From positions 1 through 64,000 of the forward strand of contig DEFK01000017.1 in NCBI GenBank assembly GCA_002350765.1: a stretch of DNA of 64,000 nt. The letters are read 5' to 3'. The notes beneath the pieces are model-generated. The model was not told the DNA's origin. It did not search any database and saw only the letters and a list, made by a program, of their open reading frames with translations. The position numbers were made by a program, and so were the translations under genes. Of this stretch, positions 25,290 to 32,084 are shown piece after piece (the first letter of the stretch is position 1; every line of letters starts with the position of its first letter). This stretch comes from Ruminococcaceae bacterium UBA2854 (GTDB taxonomy: Bacteria > Bacillota > Clostridia > Oscillospirales > Acutalibacteraceae).

Positions 25290-25859
25290 TTTTTACTTCT
25301 CCTTTTTCTTGTCATTAGGTTTGTCCAGCCCAAAATATAGTCGTCTCGTTTCGCCCTTGGTGCGGGCTCACGATACTCCTTATTTTGCGCAGCGCCCTTG
25401 CTCCCTTCATCCGCCACAGGCGGCGGTCGCAAAGCTACCTTCCATTAATAGGCACAAAAAGGGCTTAAATTGCATAAAACAATGCAATTTTTTGAAAGGA
25501 AATTTTTCCGTTATTTGATTTTCAGCACTTTGCATAACCCGGGATAGCAAAAGTTGTTGATAATTACAAGCGATTAACTCCCCTCACTCTTAGGCCACGA
25601 AAACGGATTTTTTAAACGGGGCTGAGAAAATACGCTGTGATTTCAGAACCTTGCACAAAAATTCACTGTCCCTTTTATGCAACTTCACAACAAAAAAAGC
25701 GCAAAAAAATACCCCACCACTTTTGTGGTGAGGTAACGACTTATACATTCTTATATTTATAACTAAAGGATTAATCTATTATTATTTATCGGTTAATTAT
25801 TTGAACCTTGTTGTGAAAACATTAACTAATAAGTAGTATTTATGAACAGGTAATTATAT
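25290..25859. other. Gene-free 570-bp region upstream of the excisionase-like gene
   Basis: No convincing gene was found. It holds a GC-rich patch with CCGCCACAGGCGG, a terminator-like hairpin TTGCAT/ATGCAA followed by six T (25474-25494), and a minus-strand terminator CCTCACCAC-AAAA-GTGGTGGGG with a T-run (25703-25733). TTGCATAA-type words recur several times. The promoter of the excisionase/primase unit must lie here. Confidence 0.5.
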
Positions 25860-25897
25860 AAAAAAGCGACCGAGAACTGCAAGAGTTCTCAATCGCT
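25860..25897 (-). terminator. Strong terminator of the Ntn-hydrolase transcript
   Basis: On the minus strand AGCGATTGAGAACT and AGTTCTCGGTCGCT pair over 14 bp (two G-T wobbles) around CTTGC and are followed by six T. It ends the transcript that carries the proteasome-like gene and the structured RNA below. Confidence 0.85.
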
Positions 25898-25914
25898 TAT
25901 AGTAATCTATATTA

Positions 25915-25991
25915 CCCTGATCAGTTGCGGAAAAGCAGTTTCTTCTCCGCAACCTAGCACCTCGCAGCCCCGTATTGGTGGAGCTTCAGGG
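25915..25991 (-). ncRNA. Candidate structured RNA in the 3' region of the Ntn-hydrolase gene
   Basis: In the minus-strand transcript, an outer stem CCCUGA/UCAGGG encloses AGCUCC/GGGGCU (8-nt loop) and a 12-bp hairpin GUUGCGGAGAAG/CUUUUCCGCAAC (loop AAACUG). CACC and GGUG could add a tertiary pairing. A strong terminator follows 18 nt later. The multi-branched shape is unlike a plain 3' UTR. I do not recognise a known RNA class; the GGAAGGAAGC-type SRP motif is absent. Confidence 0.45.
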
Positions 25992-26005
25992 AGTTGCCAA
26001 GTTTA

Positions 26006-26833
26006 TTAACATTTATCTACATTAGGCTGTCGCTGTGCCCCAGGTAGTAGAATATTGTTGTTCCCATCTATTAATTCAAATAATTCATTTCTCCATTCAA
26101 TGTTATTATAGCTGTTTTCTCCGTTAAGTTCAAGTCCTAAAATATGTTTTTTGTTGTTATAGACTACTCCGAAACATCTGCCCGAACTTTTTGGCTTTCG
26201 ATATATACCTACCATTTGCGGTGCACCACCACAGTATTCATCTTCAATTGAAGACAAGGTATCAATAAAGCAATGATATACACTTCGACTTGTATCGCTA
26301 TTGTTTCCGTTTTTATATCTCCCATAATTATCCTCAAATTCCTTACGTCCTGACCCTAAGATACAAATCGTTCCAGATTTTTTAGGTAGTGACACTTCTT
26401 TAACTCTCCATTCGCAGTTTTTATCAAAAGTATATAGATATGCATGAAAAGCTGGATAGCCAGAAACTATAGTATCACGAGTTATATATAGTACTTGAAT
26501 AATATCGCATAAATAGTCTTTAGGGTAAGACTGTATTTCCTTTTTTAGAATTTGAAAAACAATATCCTTTTTTTCGTTGCATGATGTAGTACTTTTAAAG
26601 ATAATCCCTAAATCAACCATTGCTAAGATTTGTGAAATTACAACTGTTGGAAATAATACGTCACCTGAATATCCCATAATCTCAGGGTACACACTACTTG
26701 CAAAGACTTTTTTTCCATAGTCAAAGAATTCTAATCCTTTTTCAGCCTTCCAAGAAAATCTGCTATCAGCCAACAAATATGCTGAGGCTATTCCGTGTGT
26801 ATCAATACCTACCCAAGAGGCTAACATAGTCAT
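26006..26833 (-). CDS. Proteasome/HslV-like Ntn hydrolase with Met-Thr start
   Basis: A protein of 275 residues from the ATG after GTAGGTGATTAAA; a GTG three codons earlier lies within the ribosome site. It starts MTMLASWVGID, then AYLLADSRFSW and YGKKVF, then MGYSGD. These line up with the proteasome beta/HslV pattern Thr1, Asp17, Lys33 and the S-G of the oxyanion region. Removal of Met would expose the Thr nucleophile, as in HslV. No HslU-like ATPase is nearby. It follows an XRE repressor gene by 42 bp. Substrate and partners are unknown. Confidence 0.65.
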   Translation of the reverse strand: MTMLASWVGIDTHGIASAYLLADSRFSWKAEKGLEFFDYGKKVFASSVYPEIMGYSGDVLFPTVVISQILAMVDLGIIFKSTTSCNEKKDIVFQILKKEIQSYPKDYLCDIIQVLYITRDTIVSGYPAFHAYLYTFDKNCEWRVKEVSLPKKSGTICILGSGRKEFEDNYGRYKNGNNSDTSRSVYHCFIDTLSSIEDEYCGGAPQMVGIYRKPKSSGRCFGVVYNNKKHILGLELNGENSYNNIEWRNELFELIDGNNNILLPGAQRQPNVDKC

Positions 26834-26875
26834 TTTAATCACCTACCCATAAAATAAAGGATAAATCATAAGTAT

Positions 26876-27130
26876 TTACTCCTCTTCTTCGTTATCGTCA
26901 AACGAGAATTTATTCAGCTCGTCAAAGTCGAGGAACTCCGCAAGCGTCATATTAAACGTAATCGCAATCTTGTGGAGGTTCACGACGCCGGGGTTTTGCG
27001 TTCTGCCGTTGACGATGTTGTCAATCGATGACTGCCGCACGTTGCTCATCTCAGCAAGCTTGTTTATCGAAATTCCTCTCTGCTTGCAGAGGTTGCGAAT
27101 CCTCCGCTCGTACAATTTAACGTAGTTCAT
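26876..27130 (-). CDS. XRE-family repressor
   Basis: A protein of 84 residues, a Cro/CI helix-turn-helix (NLCKQRGISINKLAEMSNVR then QSSIDNIVNGRTQNPG) with an acidic tail FSFDDNEEEE. The ribosome site is GGGAGGGACACT. It is divergent from the SLOG gene and directly upstream of the Ntn hydrolase. Three similar 20-bp palindromic sites fill the intergenic region, so it very likely represses both directions. Confidence 0.85.
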   Translation of the reverse strand: MNYVKLYERRIRNLCKQRGISINKLAEMSNVRQSSIDNIVNGRTQNPGVVNLHKIAITFNMTLAEFLDFDELNKFSFDDNEEEE

Positions 27131-27150
27131 AGTGTCCCTCCCGTATTATC

Positions 27151-27261
27151 ATTACCTAAATTCGGTTAATTAAATGATAATATGGGATTTTGAATTATTA
27201 CCTATATATAGGTTGACATTGCAAATAATCTCGCTTAAACTATTACTTAAATATAGGTAAT
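27151..27261. promoter_or_regulatory. Three 20-bp operators and a promoter between XRE and SLOG genes
   Basis: ATTACCTAAATTCGGTTAAT (27151), ATTACCTATATATAGGTTGA (27197) and ATTACTTAAATATAGGTAAT (27242) share the consensus ATTACCTAAATATAGGTAAT and are 45-46 bp apart. On the plus strand TTGACA (27213) and TAAACT (27236) form a promoter with 17-bp spacing, between and overlapping sites 2 and 3. This is a classic divergent repressor region. Confidence 0.75.
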
Positions 27262-27274
27262 AGGTGGTGTAGTT

Positions 27275-27694
27275 ATGTCAGCCTGCACTTTTTTCGGACA
27301 CAGGGATTGCCCTGATAATATCGGAGTTAAGTTGAGAGAGGAGATTGAGCGGCTCGTTACGCGGAACGGCGTGAATACGTTCTACGTCGGCACCCAGGGA
27401 ACCTTTGACAGGCTTGCCTACACTGCGCTTTCTGATGTGCGCGAACGGTATGATATAAAAGTTTACCGCGTCCTCGCCTATATGCCGAAGCCCGGCGATA
27501 CCGATAACGCCGACACGATTCTTCCCGAGGGCTTGGAGAGCGTCCCTCCGCGCTACGCGATAGTAAAGCGAAACGAGTGGATGCTAAACCGCTGCGAATT
27601 TGTCATCGCCTACGTTACCCACATCTCCGGCGGCTCATATAAGTTTGTCAAGGCAGCGGAAAAGAGGGGTAAGACGGTTATATATTTGTCTTGA
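27275..27694 (+). CDS. SLOG-superfamily (DUF1273/YspA-like) protein
   Basis: A protein of 139 residues. The N-terminus CTFFGHRDCP and the strand-loop TFYVGTQGTFDRLAYTAL match the Rossmann-like SLOG fold, with the C-terminal VIAYVTHISGGSYKFVKAAE. SLOG proteins bind or process nucleotide-derived ligands and are common in defence and mobile loci. It starts after AGGTGGTGTAGTT from a promoter covered by XRE operators. No effector partner is adjacent apart from the divergent Ntn-hydrolase gene. Confidence 0.75.
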   Translation: MSACTFFGHRDCPDNIGVKLREEIERLVTRNGVNTFYVGTQGTFDRLAYTALSDVRERYDIKVYRVLAYMPKPGDTDNADTILPEGLESVPPRYAIVKRNEWMLNRCEFVIAYVTHISGGSYKFVKAAEKRGKTVIYLS

Positions 27695-27744
27695 CTATGT
27701 TTCCCGGTTATGGTAATGTCGTGTGTTGACAGGGGGTCGGCGCT

Positions 27745-28008
27745 ATGACAGTCTTAGAGGATTTATATTACGGGAACATAACACCCTTTAATGAATATTA
27801 TCAAAATCCGGAAACCGAGATAGCCATTAATAAGAATAACAAAATCACTGATAACCTGAGCTCTATGCTAAACACAAAAGAACAGCGGAAGGCAGTAAAC
27901 GCTGTTATAAACAGTCAGAGTAAAGTTCTCGCCCTTACGGAAAAGGACGCGTTTCTCGCAGGACTTAAACTCGGCATCAAAATTATGGCGGAGGTTTATT
28001 CAGAATAA
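27745..28008 (+). CDS. DUF6809-like small protein
   Basis: A protein of 87 residues. The N-terminus TVLEDLYYGNITPFNEYYQN and the C-terminus EKDAFLAGLKLGIKIMAEVY match a small helical protein frequent in Firmicute mobile elements (DUF6809). The function is unknown. It follows the SLOG gene by 50 bp with its own ribosome site GGGGGTC. Confidence 0.7.
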   Translation: MTVLEDLYYGNITPFNEYYQNPETEIAINKNNKITDNLSSMLNTKEQRKAVNAVINSQSKVLALTEKDAFLAGLKLGIKIMAEVYSE

Positions 28009-28027
28009 GTATATATAACAAAACAGG

Positions 28028-28060
28028 TCAGGTGTGACACAATGTCGTACCTGGATTTTT
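28028..28060 (+). terminator. Terminator, left copy of a duplicated block
   Basis: TCAGGTGTGAC and GTCGTACCTGGA pair over most of their length and are followed by six T. The same sequence with few changes recurs at 30269-30304. Confidence 0.7.
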
Positions 28061-28081
28061 TCTTGCTTGCCAAATCACAGG

Positions 28082-28113
28082 GAGTTTTACGGGACAGCTG
28101 TTGATTGTATAAT
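28082..28113 (+). promoter_or_regulatory. Promoter-like block GAGTTTTACGGGACAGC ... TATAAT
   Basis: TTTTAC (28085) and TATAAT (28108) are 17 bp apart, with the shared word GGGACAGC between them. A matching block (TTTTAT, GGGACAGC, TATAAT) lies at 30640-30667 upstream of the 74-residue gene. It may drive the AlbA_2 gene. Confidence 0.45.
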
Positions 28114-28227
28114 ATATAATAAACAAGTTATTATAATGATCATTTATCTAAAAAGTATTGATAACGGATGAATTGCATGCTATAATTATAAATAATTAGA
28201 AATAAAATTAGAGTTTTGGAGGCGGTT

Positions 28228-29886
28228 ATGACATTTCCAGCAAAAGAATCGTTAACTGTGGAGTTTAAAAGCGATCAACATGCTTATCCCCTCAATAAAT
28301 TATTCGAAGATTTGGTTGGCTTAGCAAATACTGACGGTGGTACACTATACTTAGGCATAGAAGATAATGGATGCCCCACTGGAGTAAATACGCAACACAA
28401 AAACTGTCAAGAAATGGCTGCCCGTATTCAAGATAATACACTTCCGGCACTATTTACAGATATTTCAATTGAAACTTATGATGATGTTGAGGTATTAGTA
28501 ATTCAAGTTCCAATTTCCCGACAGCTCATGATGACAACAGAAGGGAAGTATCTTCGCCGAAGATTAAAGCGGGATGGTACCCCGGAAACAGTTGCGCTTA
28601 AACCATATGAGATTCTTCAGCGTTTGTCATATATACAAGCAATCGATCCGTCTGCTCAAGTTGTTGAAGACGTTTCTGCAGACGATGCTCTCAGCTCGTT
28701 GGAAAGAGAGAGACTCCGAAACATGATTCGGATATATCATGGTGATATGTCTCTTCTGGATCTTTCTGACGATGAACTAGATGGAGCTTTAGGATTTGTT
28801 CGCGATAGAGATGGTGAACGATGTCCTACAATTGCAGGGTTACTAATGATAGGAAAGGAATCTTACATTCGCAGATTTATTCCTAGTCATGAAGTCTTAT
28901 TTCAAGTTATGGATGGAGTTAATGTACTATCAAATCCACCGGCTATGCATTTTTCGCTGTTGCAGACATTCGAAAAAATTGATCTTTTGTTTCAGTCACG
29001 AATTGTCGAGCAAGAGATTCAAATCGGTCTGTTCAGAGTTCCGATTCCAAACTATGAAAAAGATGCTTTTAGAGAGGGTTTTGTAAATGCATTAGTGCAT
29101 AGGGATTATTTTCGTGTTGGTGCGGTTCAAGTACAGCTTCAACATAATTCTCTTTCAATTGCAAGTCCAGGAGGTTTTGTCGAAGGAATTAACTCAGATA
29201 ATATTCTGACCGCTGCGCCTACACCGCGTAATGCACTGTTAGCAGAAGCTGTCAAACGAATAGGCTTAGCTGAACGTACCGGACGTGGTATAGACAAAAT
29301 CTATACTGCTATGTTGAGAAGCGGTCATGCTCTACCTGATTTTTCAGCAACTACAAATACATCTGTCGTGCTTCGTCTTAATAGTGCGGAGTTAGATGAA
29401 AACTATATTAAAATGATAGTTTTGGAAGAAGAACGCCTTCAGAAAGCAATTCCGGTTGATGCTTTAATAATTCTTTCAGTTTTAAAAACCGAAAGGCGTG
29501 CAACACTCGGAGTCCTTGCTCAAAAAATACAAAGAAGCACTTCTGATGCACGTGGTGTCGTAGAATGGCTTATTGAACTCGGAATGGTTGAGGGTATTGG
29601 AAACGGAAGTGCGCGGCGCTATATGCTTAGTGCAAAAGTTTATTCAATTACAAATAATAAAGCTGGTTACACACGTCAACGAGGTTGGGATACGCTCCAA
29701 GAACGTGAATTGATTCTCGCTCATATGGAGAAATACCGTGAAATTGATAGACAGGGAGTTGTTGAACTTTGTAGATGCTCTCCTAACCACGCATCATGGC
29801 TTTTAAGACAACTCACCGATGAAAAAACACTTCAACTGGTCGGAATGGGTAGAGGTGCAAAATATATATTAACATCAAAAGAATAA
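28228..29886 (+). CDS. AlbA_2-domain RecG-like regulator (COG2865 type)
   Basis: A protein of 552 residues from the ATG after GGAGGCGGTT. The N-terminal AlbA_2 domain (LTVEFKSDQHAYPLNKLFED then LVGLANTDGGTLYLGIEDNG) is followed by the HATPase_c_4 region REGFVNALVHRDYF and GLAERTGRGIDKI, and a C-terminal winged-helix pair. Proteins of this class are often found inside type I R-M loci. A fossil hsdR end lies just downstream, which fits that origin. The target is unknown. Confidence 0.85.
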   Translation: MTFPAKESLTVEFKSDQHAYPLNKLFEDLVGLANTDGGTLYLGIEDNGCPTGVNTQHKNCQEMAARIQDNTLPALFTDISIETYDDVEVLVIQVPISRQLMMTTEGKYLRRRLKRDGTPETVALKPYEILQRLSYIQAIDPSAQVVEDVSADDALSSLERERLRNMIRIYHGDMSLLDLSDDELDGALGFVRDRDGERCPTIAGLLMIGKESYIRRFIPSHEVLFQVMDGVNVLSNPPAMHFSLLQTFEKIDLLFQSRIVEQEIQIGLFRVPIPNYEKDAFREGFVNALVHRDYFRVGAVQVQLQHNSLSIASPGGFVEGINSDNILTAAPTPRNALLAEAVKRIGLAERTGRGIDKIYTAMLRSGHALPDFSATTNTSVVLRLNSAELDENYIKMIVLEEERLQKAIPVDALIILSVLKTERRATLGVLAQKIQRSTSDARGVVEWLIELGMVEGIGNGSARRYMLSAKVYSITNNKAGYTRQRGWDTLQERELILAHMEKYREIDRQGVVELCRCSPNHASWLLRQLTDEKTLQLVGMGRGAKYILTSKE

Positions 29887-29970
29887 ACTCTAAGTTAATC
29901 TCAGAGAAAGTTAGAGTTTATCCGAGATAATTAGAGTTTCTCGAAAATAACTAACCCGTATAGAATTTAA

Positions 29971-30020
29971 ACATAGCAGAGCGAATTGCTTTTAAGCTTT
30001 CAATCTGCTGTGTTATTTTT
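29971..30020 (+). terminator. Terminator of the AlbA_2 gene
   Basis: ACATAGCAGA and TCTGCTGTGT form a 10-bp stem (one G-T wobble) and are followed by TATTTTTTAA. Confidence 0.7.
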
Positions 30021-30094
30021 TAATAAATTAATTAGTCGCTATATTCTTGAATTTCTCAGTTTGATCTATGATATCGTTGTATACCTATACCTTT

Positions 30095-30232
30095 TCATAA
30101 AAATTCAGGGGGTGTAGGCGGAAATCCATATTTATTGAGAATTAGAATAATATCAGCCTGCATCAAGGCTTTAATCTGAGAGCTATTTGCCCAGTCAGCG
30201 TATTTCTCTTTATCACGAAGATCCACGCGGAT
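30095..30232 (-). pseudogene. Fossil C-terminus of a type I restriction R subunit
   Basis: On the minus strand an open stretch of about 45 codons reads RVDLRDKEKYADWANSSQIK then ALMQADIILILNKYGFPP and TPPEFL, stop. This resembles the usual C-terminal end of HsdR proteins (W-A-x-S-x-x-L/I-K ... L-x-D-x-x-x-L-L-x-K-x-G-Y/F-P-P). No start or upstream part remains (TAG precedes it). It differs from the C-terminus of the intact hsdR at 3290-6523, so it is from another system. Confidence 0.6.
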
Positions 30233-30268
30233 CTATTTTACTAACTATAATATAAAAATATTATAACA

Positions 30269-30304
30269 AGCCAGGTGTGACGCAATGTCGTGCCTGGCTT
30301 TTTC
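30269..30304 (+). terminator. Terminator, right copy of the duplicated block
   Basis: AGCCAGGTGTGAC and GTCGTGCCTGGCT form a 13-bp stem (including G-T pairs) and are followed by five T. It is the better-paired of the two copies flanking the AlbA_2/hsdR-fossil segment. Confidence 0.75.
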
Positions 30305-30314
30305 GTTTATTCAG

Positions 30315-30539
30315 TTAATCATCCTCGTCGTCTGTACATACGGATTTTCTGCAGATTAGGTCGAGATAGATGTTTGCATAGCGGTCACGCTCCGCACCCG
30401 AACAGGATGACATTCCCTCGAGATAGAACGCAGCAGCTTCCGCCCGGCTGTTCCATACCTCTTTTTTTCCATAGCAGATAACCGTTACGCTATCTTTTAT
30501 TCTGTGTTGTTTAAAATTCCCGTTACTTTTGATTTTCAT
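30315..30539 (-). CDS. Small hypothetical protein, 74 residues
   Basis: The ATG after GGAGGATATATC is the likely start (an earlier in-frame start lacks a ribosome site). The product has a basic N-terminus (MKIKSNGNFKQHRIKDSVTV), a central EVWNSRAEAAAFYLEGMSSC and SGAERDRYANIYLDL helix pair, and an acidic end. The same type of small protein occurs often in Firmicute elements. The function is unknown. Confidence 0.65.
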   Translation of the reverse strand: MKIKSNGNFKQHRIKDSVTVICYGKKEVWNSRAEAAAFYLEGMSSCSGAERDRYANIYLDLICRKSVCTDDEDD

Positions 30540-30639
30540 GATATATCCTCCTTTATTTGGTAGTCGTATATTACTGTTACCCGGAAGTAATATCAAGTAC
30601 TAATCCTCACCTTTTTGCTGTTTTTTAAATCAGAGAGAG

Positions 30640-30667
30640 TTTTATGGGACAGCGATTTTTATATAAT
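30640..30667 (+). promoter_or_regulatory. Promoter of the 74/52-residue gene pair
   Basis: TTTTAT (30640) and TATAAT (30662) are 16 bp apart, with GGGACAGC between. The transcript would start about 40 bp before the GAAAGGAG ribosome site of the gene at 30711. Confidence 0.6.
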
Positions 30668-30710
30668 GTGTACAAGAAGAAATATCAACCCGATTTGAAA
30701 GGAGTTTATT

Positions 30711-30935
30711 ATGAAACGATTCGCGATTGAAGTTGTAAGAGGAAACGATACGAGGCTTTTCGGTACTTACGACACAAAGGAACAGGGACAGGAAGTCGGC
30801 AGGAGCTACGCTCAGGCGCTTGCCGGAGAGGGCGGAGTGGTCACTCTTATCTACGCCGACTTTAACGAACAAAATAAACGCACTTCAAACGAGTGCCGTA
30901 TATTTGATATCTGGGATATCCCGAAGGAGGCTTAA
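30711..30935 (+). CDS. Small hypothetical protein, 74 residues
   Basis: Starts after GAAAGGAGTTTATT. The product MKRFAIEVVRGNDTRLFGTY continues DTKEQGQEVGRSYAQALAGE, with a beta-hairpin then helix pattern, and ends FDIWDIPKEA. No family is recognised. Its stop is 2 bp before the ATG of the 52-residue acidic protein, and the ribosome site of that gene (GAAGGAGG) lies inside its last codons, so they are coupled. Confidence 0.65.
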   Translation: MKRFAIEVVRGNDTRLFGTYDTKEQGQEVGRSYAQALAGEGGVVTLIYADFNEQNKRTSNECRIFDIWDIPKEA

Positions 30936-30937
30936 TT

Positions 30938-31096
30938 ATGTTTGACGATATTTTCGGCGGTATGTTTGACTTCAACGGCGATGGTCATACTGACTTTATG
31001 GAAGAAGCTACGGGCTTTGCCGTCATTGAGGAAATGATGAACGACGATTCGGAGAACGAGTTGGATTTTGATAATGACGATACGTTTGACATATAA
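30938..31096 (+). CDS. 52-residue acidic protein with an EF-hand-like loop
   Basis: Starts after GAAGGAGGCTTAATT. It reads MFDDIFGGMFDFNGDGHTDF then MEEATGFAVIEEMMNDDSEN and an Asp-rich end. DFNGDGHTDFMEE has ligands at the EF-hand positions 1, 3, 5, 9 and 12 (D, N, D, D, E). With a Met/Phe-rich N-terminus it resembles small element-encoded proteins of unknown role. It may bind calcium; this is inferred from the motif only. Confidence 0.65.
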   Translation: MFDDIFGGMFDFNGDGHTDFMEEATGFAVIEEMMNDDSENELDFDNDDTFDI

Positions 31097-31148
31097 CGTG
31101 ACAGAATGTAAAATAGTGAAATAATAGTGAATTTTAGGGGGATTTAGA

Positions 31149-31685
31149 ATGTCGCGATTTATTGCGTTTGACGTCGAGACGCCGAACTATTATAACAACA
31201 GAATGAGCGCTATCGGAATCACCGTCATTGAGGACGGCGCTATTGTCGATGAGTATTATTCGCTCGTAAATCCCGAGCAGCGCTTCGACGCTTTCAACAT
31301 AGATTTAACGGGAATCGACGAGAGAAAGGTTGCGAACGCGCCGACTTTTCCCGAGCTTTGGAAAGAGATAGAACCGCTTATGTCGAGCGGGTTGCTTGTT
31401 GCGCACAATGCCGTATTTGATATGAACGTTCTGAAGAAATGTCTGCGCGATTATAGGATAGCCTGGAAGCCGTATGCGCGCTACACCTGCACTGTGCAGC
31501 TTGGCAGGAGGCTGTACCCCGGTGTGAGCCATAGGCTGAACGATGATTGCGACCGCTTAGGTATCAGCCTGAACCATCATCAGGCAGACAGCGACAGCCG
31601 CGCCTGCGCCGAGATACTCCTGTGCTATCTGAAATCAGGTGCGGACGTAAGGCAGTACATAAGAACCTGTTCGTTTAATAGGTGA
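31149..31685 (+). CDS. DEDDh 3'-5' exonuclease (DnaQ/epsilon-like)
   Basis: A protein of 178 residues with all four acidic residues and the His of DEDDh nucleases: FIAFDVET (Exo I), VAHNAVFDMNVL (Exo II) and HHQADSDSRACAEIL (Exo III). The length fits a single catalytic domain without polymerase fusion or BRCT. The ribosome site is TTAGGGGGATTTAGA. It is the last gene before the right 118-bp repeat, so it likely belongs to the mobile block. Confidence 0.9.
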   Translation: MSRFIAFDVETPNYYNNRMSAIGITVIEDGAIVDEYYSLVNPEQRFDAFNIDLTGIDERKVANAPTFPELWKEIEPLMSSGLLVAHNAVFDMNVLKKCLRDYRIAWKPYARYTCTVQLGRRLYPGVSHRLNDDCDRLGISLNHHQADSDSRACAEILLCYLKSGADVRQYIRTCSFNR

Positions 31686-31764
31686 TGAATAATTATGGAG
31701 ATAAAAGTTATAAATAATTCCATAATTTAGAAAAGTTAATATAGAAGATTGTTATGAGTACATT

Positions 31765-31883
31765 AAAAACATTTCGGGGAAATGTTTTTAGCCCGCCGCG
31801 CAGATGAAACTTAATCTCTTTACGTGAACCCAACAAACGAGGTAGGCATTTTCCAATATACTAAACCCCGCCTACCAGCTCCA
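31765..31883 (+). repeat. 118-bp repeat, right copy, ending in the tRNA-Thr tail
   Basis: Same start (palindrome AAAAACATTTCGGGGAAATG) and near-identical first 80 bp as 14948-15065. It ends GCCTACCAGCTCCA. GGTAGGC and GCCTACC in its last part form a perfect inverted repeat. It is followed directly by the tRNA-type terminator, so this is the probable right end of the integrated block. Confidence 0.7.
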
Positions 31884-31891
31884 TAGAAAAA

Positions 31892-31919
31892 GGAGTACCC
31901 AACAGGGTGCTCCTTTTTT
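31892..31919 (+). terminator. Second copy of the tRNA-Thr terminator
   Basis: GGAGTACCC and GGGTGCTCC with loop AACA and six T or more, as at 14747-14775. The following 30 bp also match the left copy, with small changes. Confidence 0.8.
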
Positions 31920-32084
31920 ACTGCCATAAAGAGCTTATAGACAGGCTCGAACAGTTCTCATCTTTTAGATTTATCTGCGGAAAGCTGTAGATCTTGCATA
32001 TGTAATACATTTTTGCAACAAGTGGTTGTACTTTAATGCTGTAATTGTTATAATAAATGAATAAAGGGGAAAGGAGAATTAAAA

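Noticed and set aside
25860..25991. SRP RNA or group II intron fragment as identity of the structured RNA
   Set aside because: The SRP GGAAGGAAGC-type loop and the intron domain V pattern are both absent.
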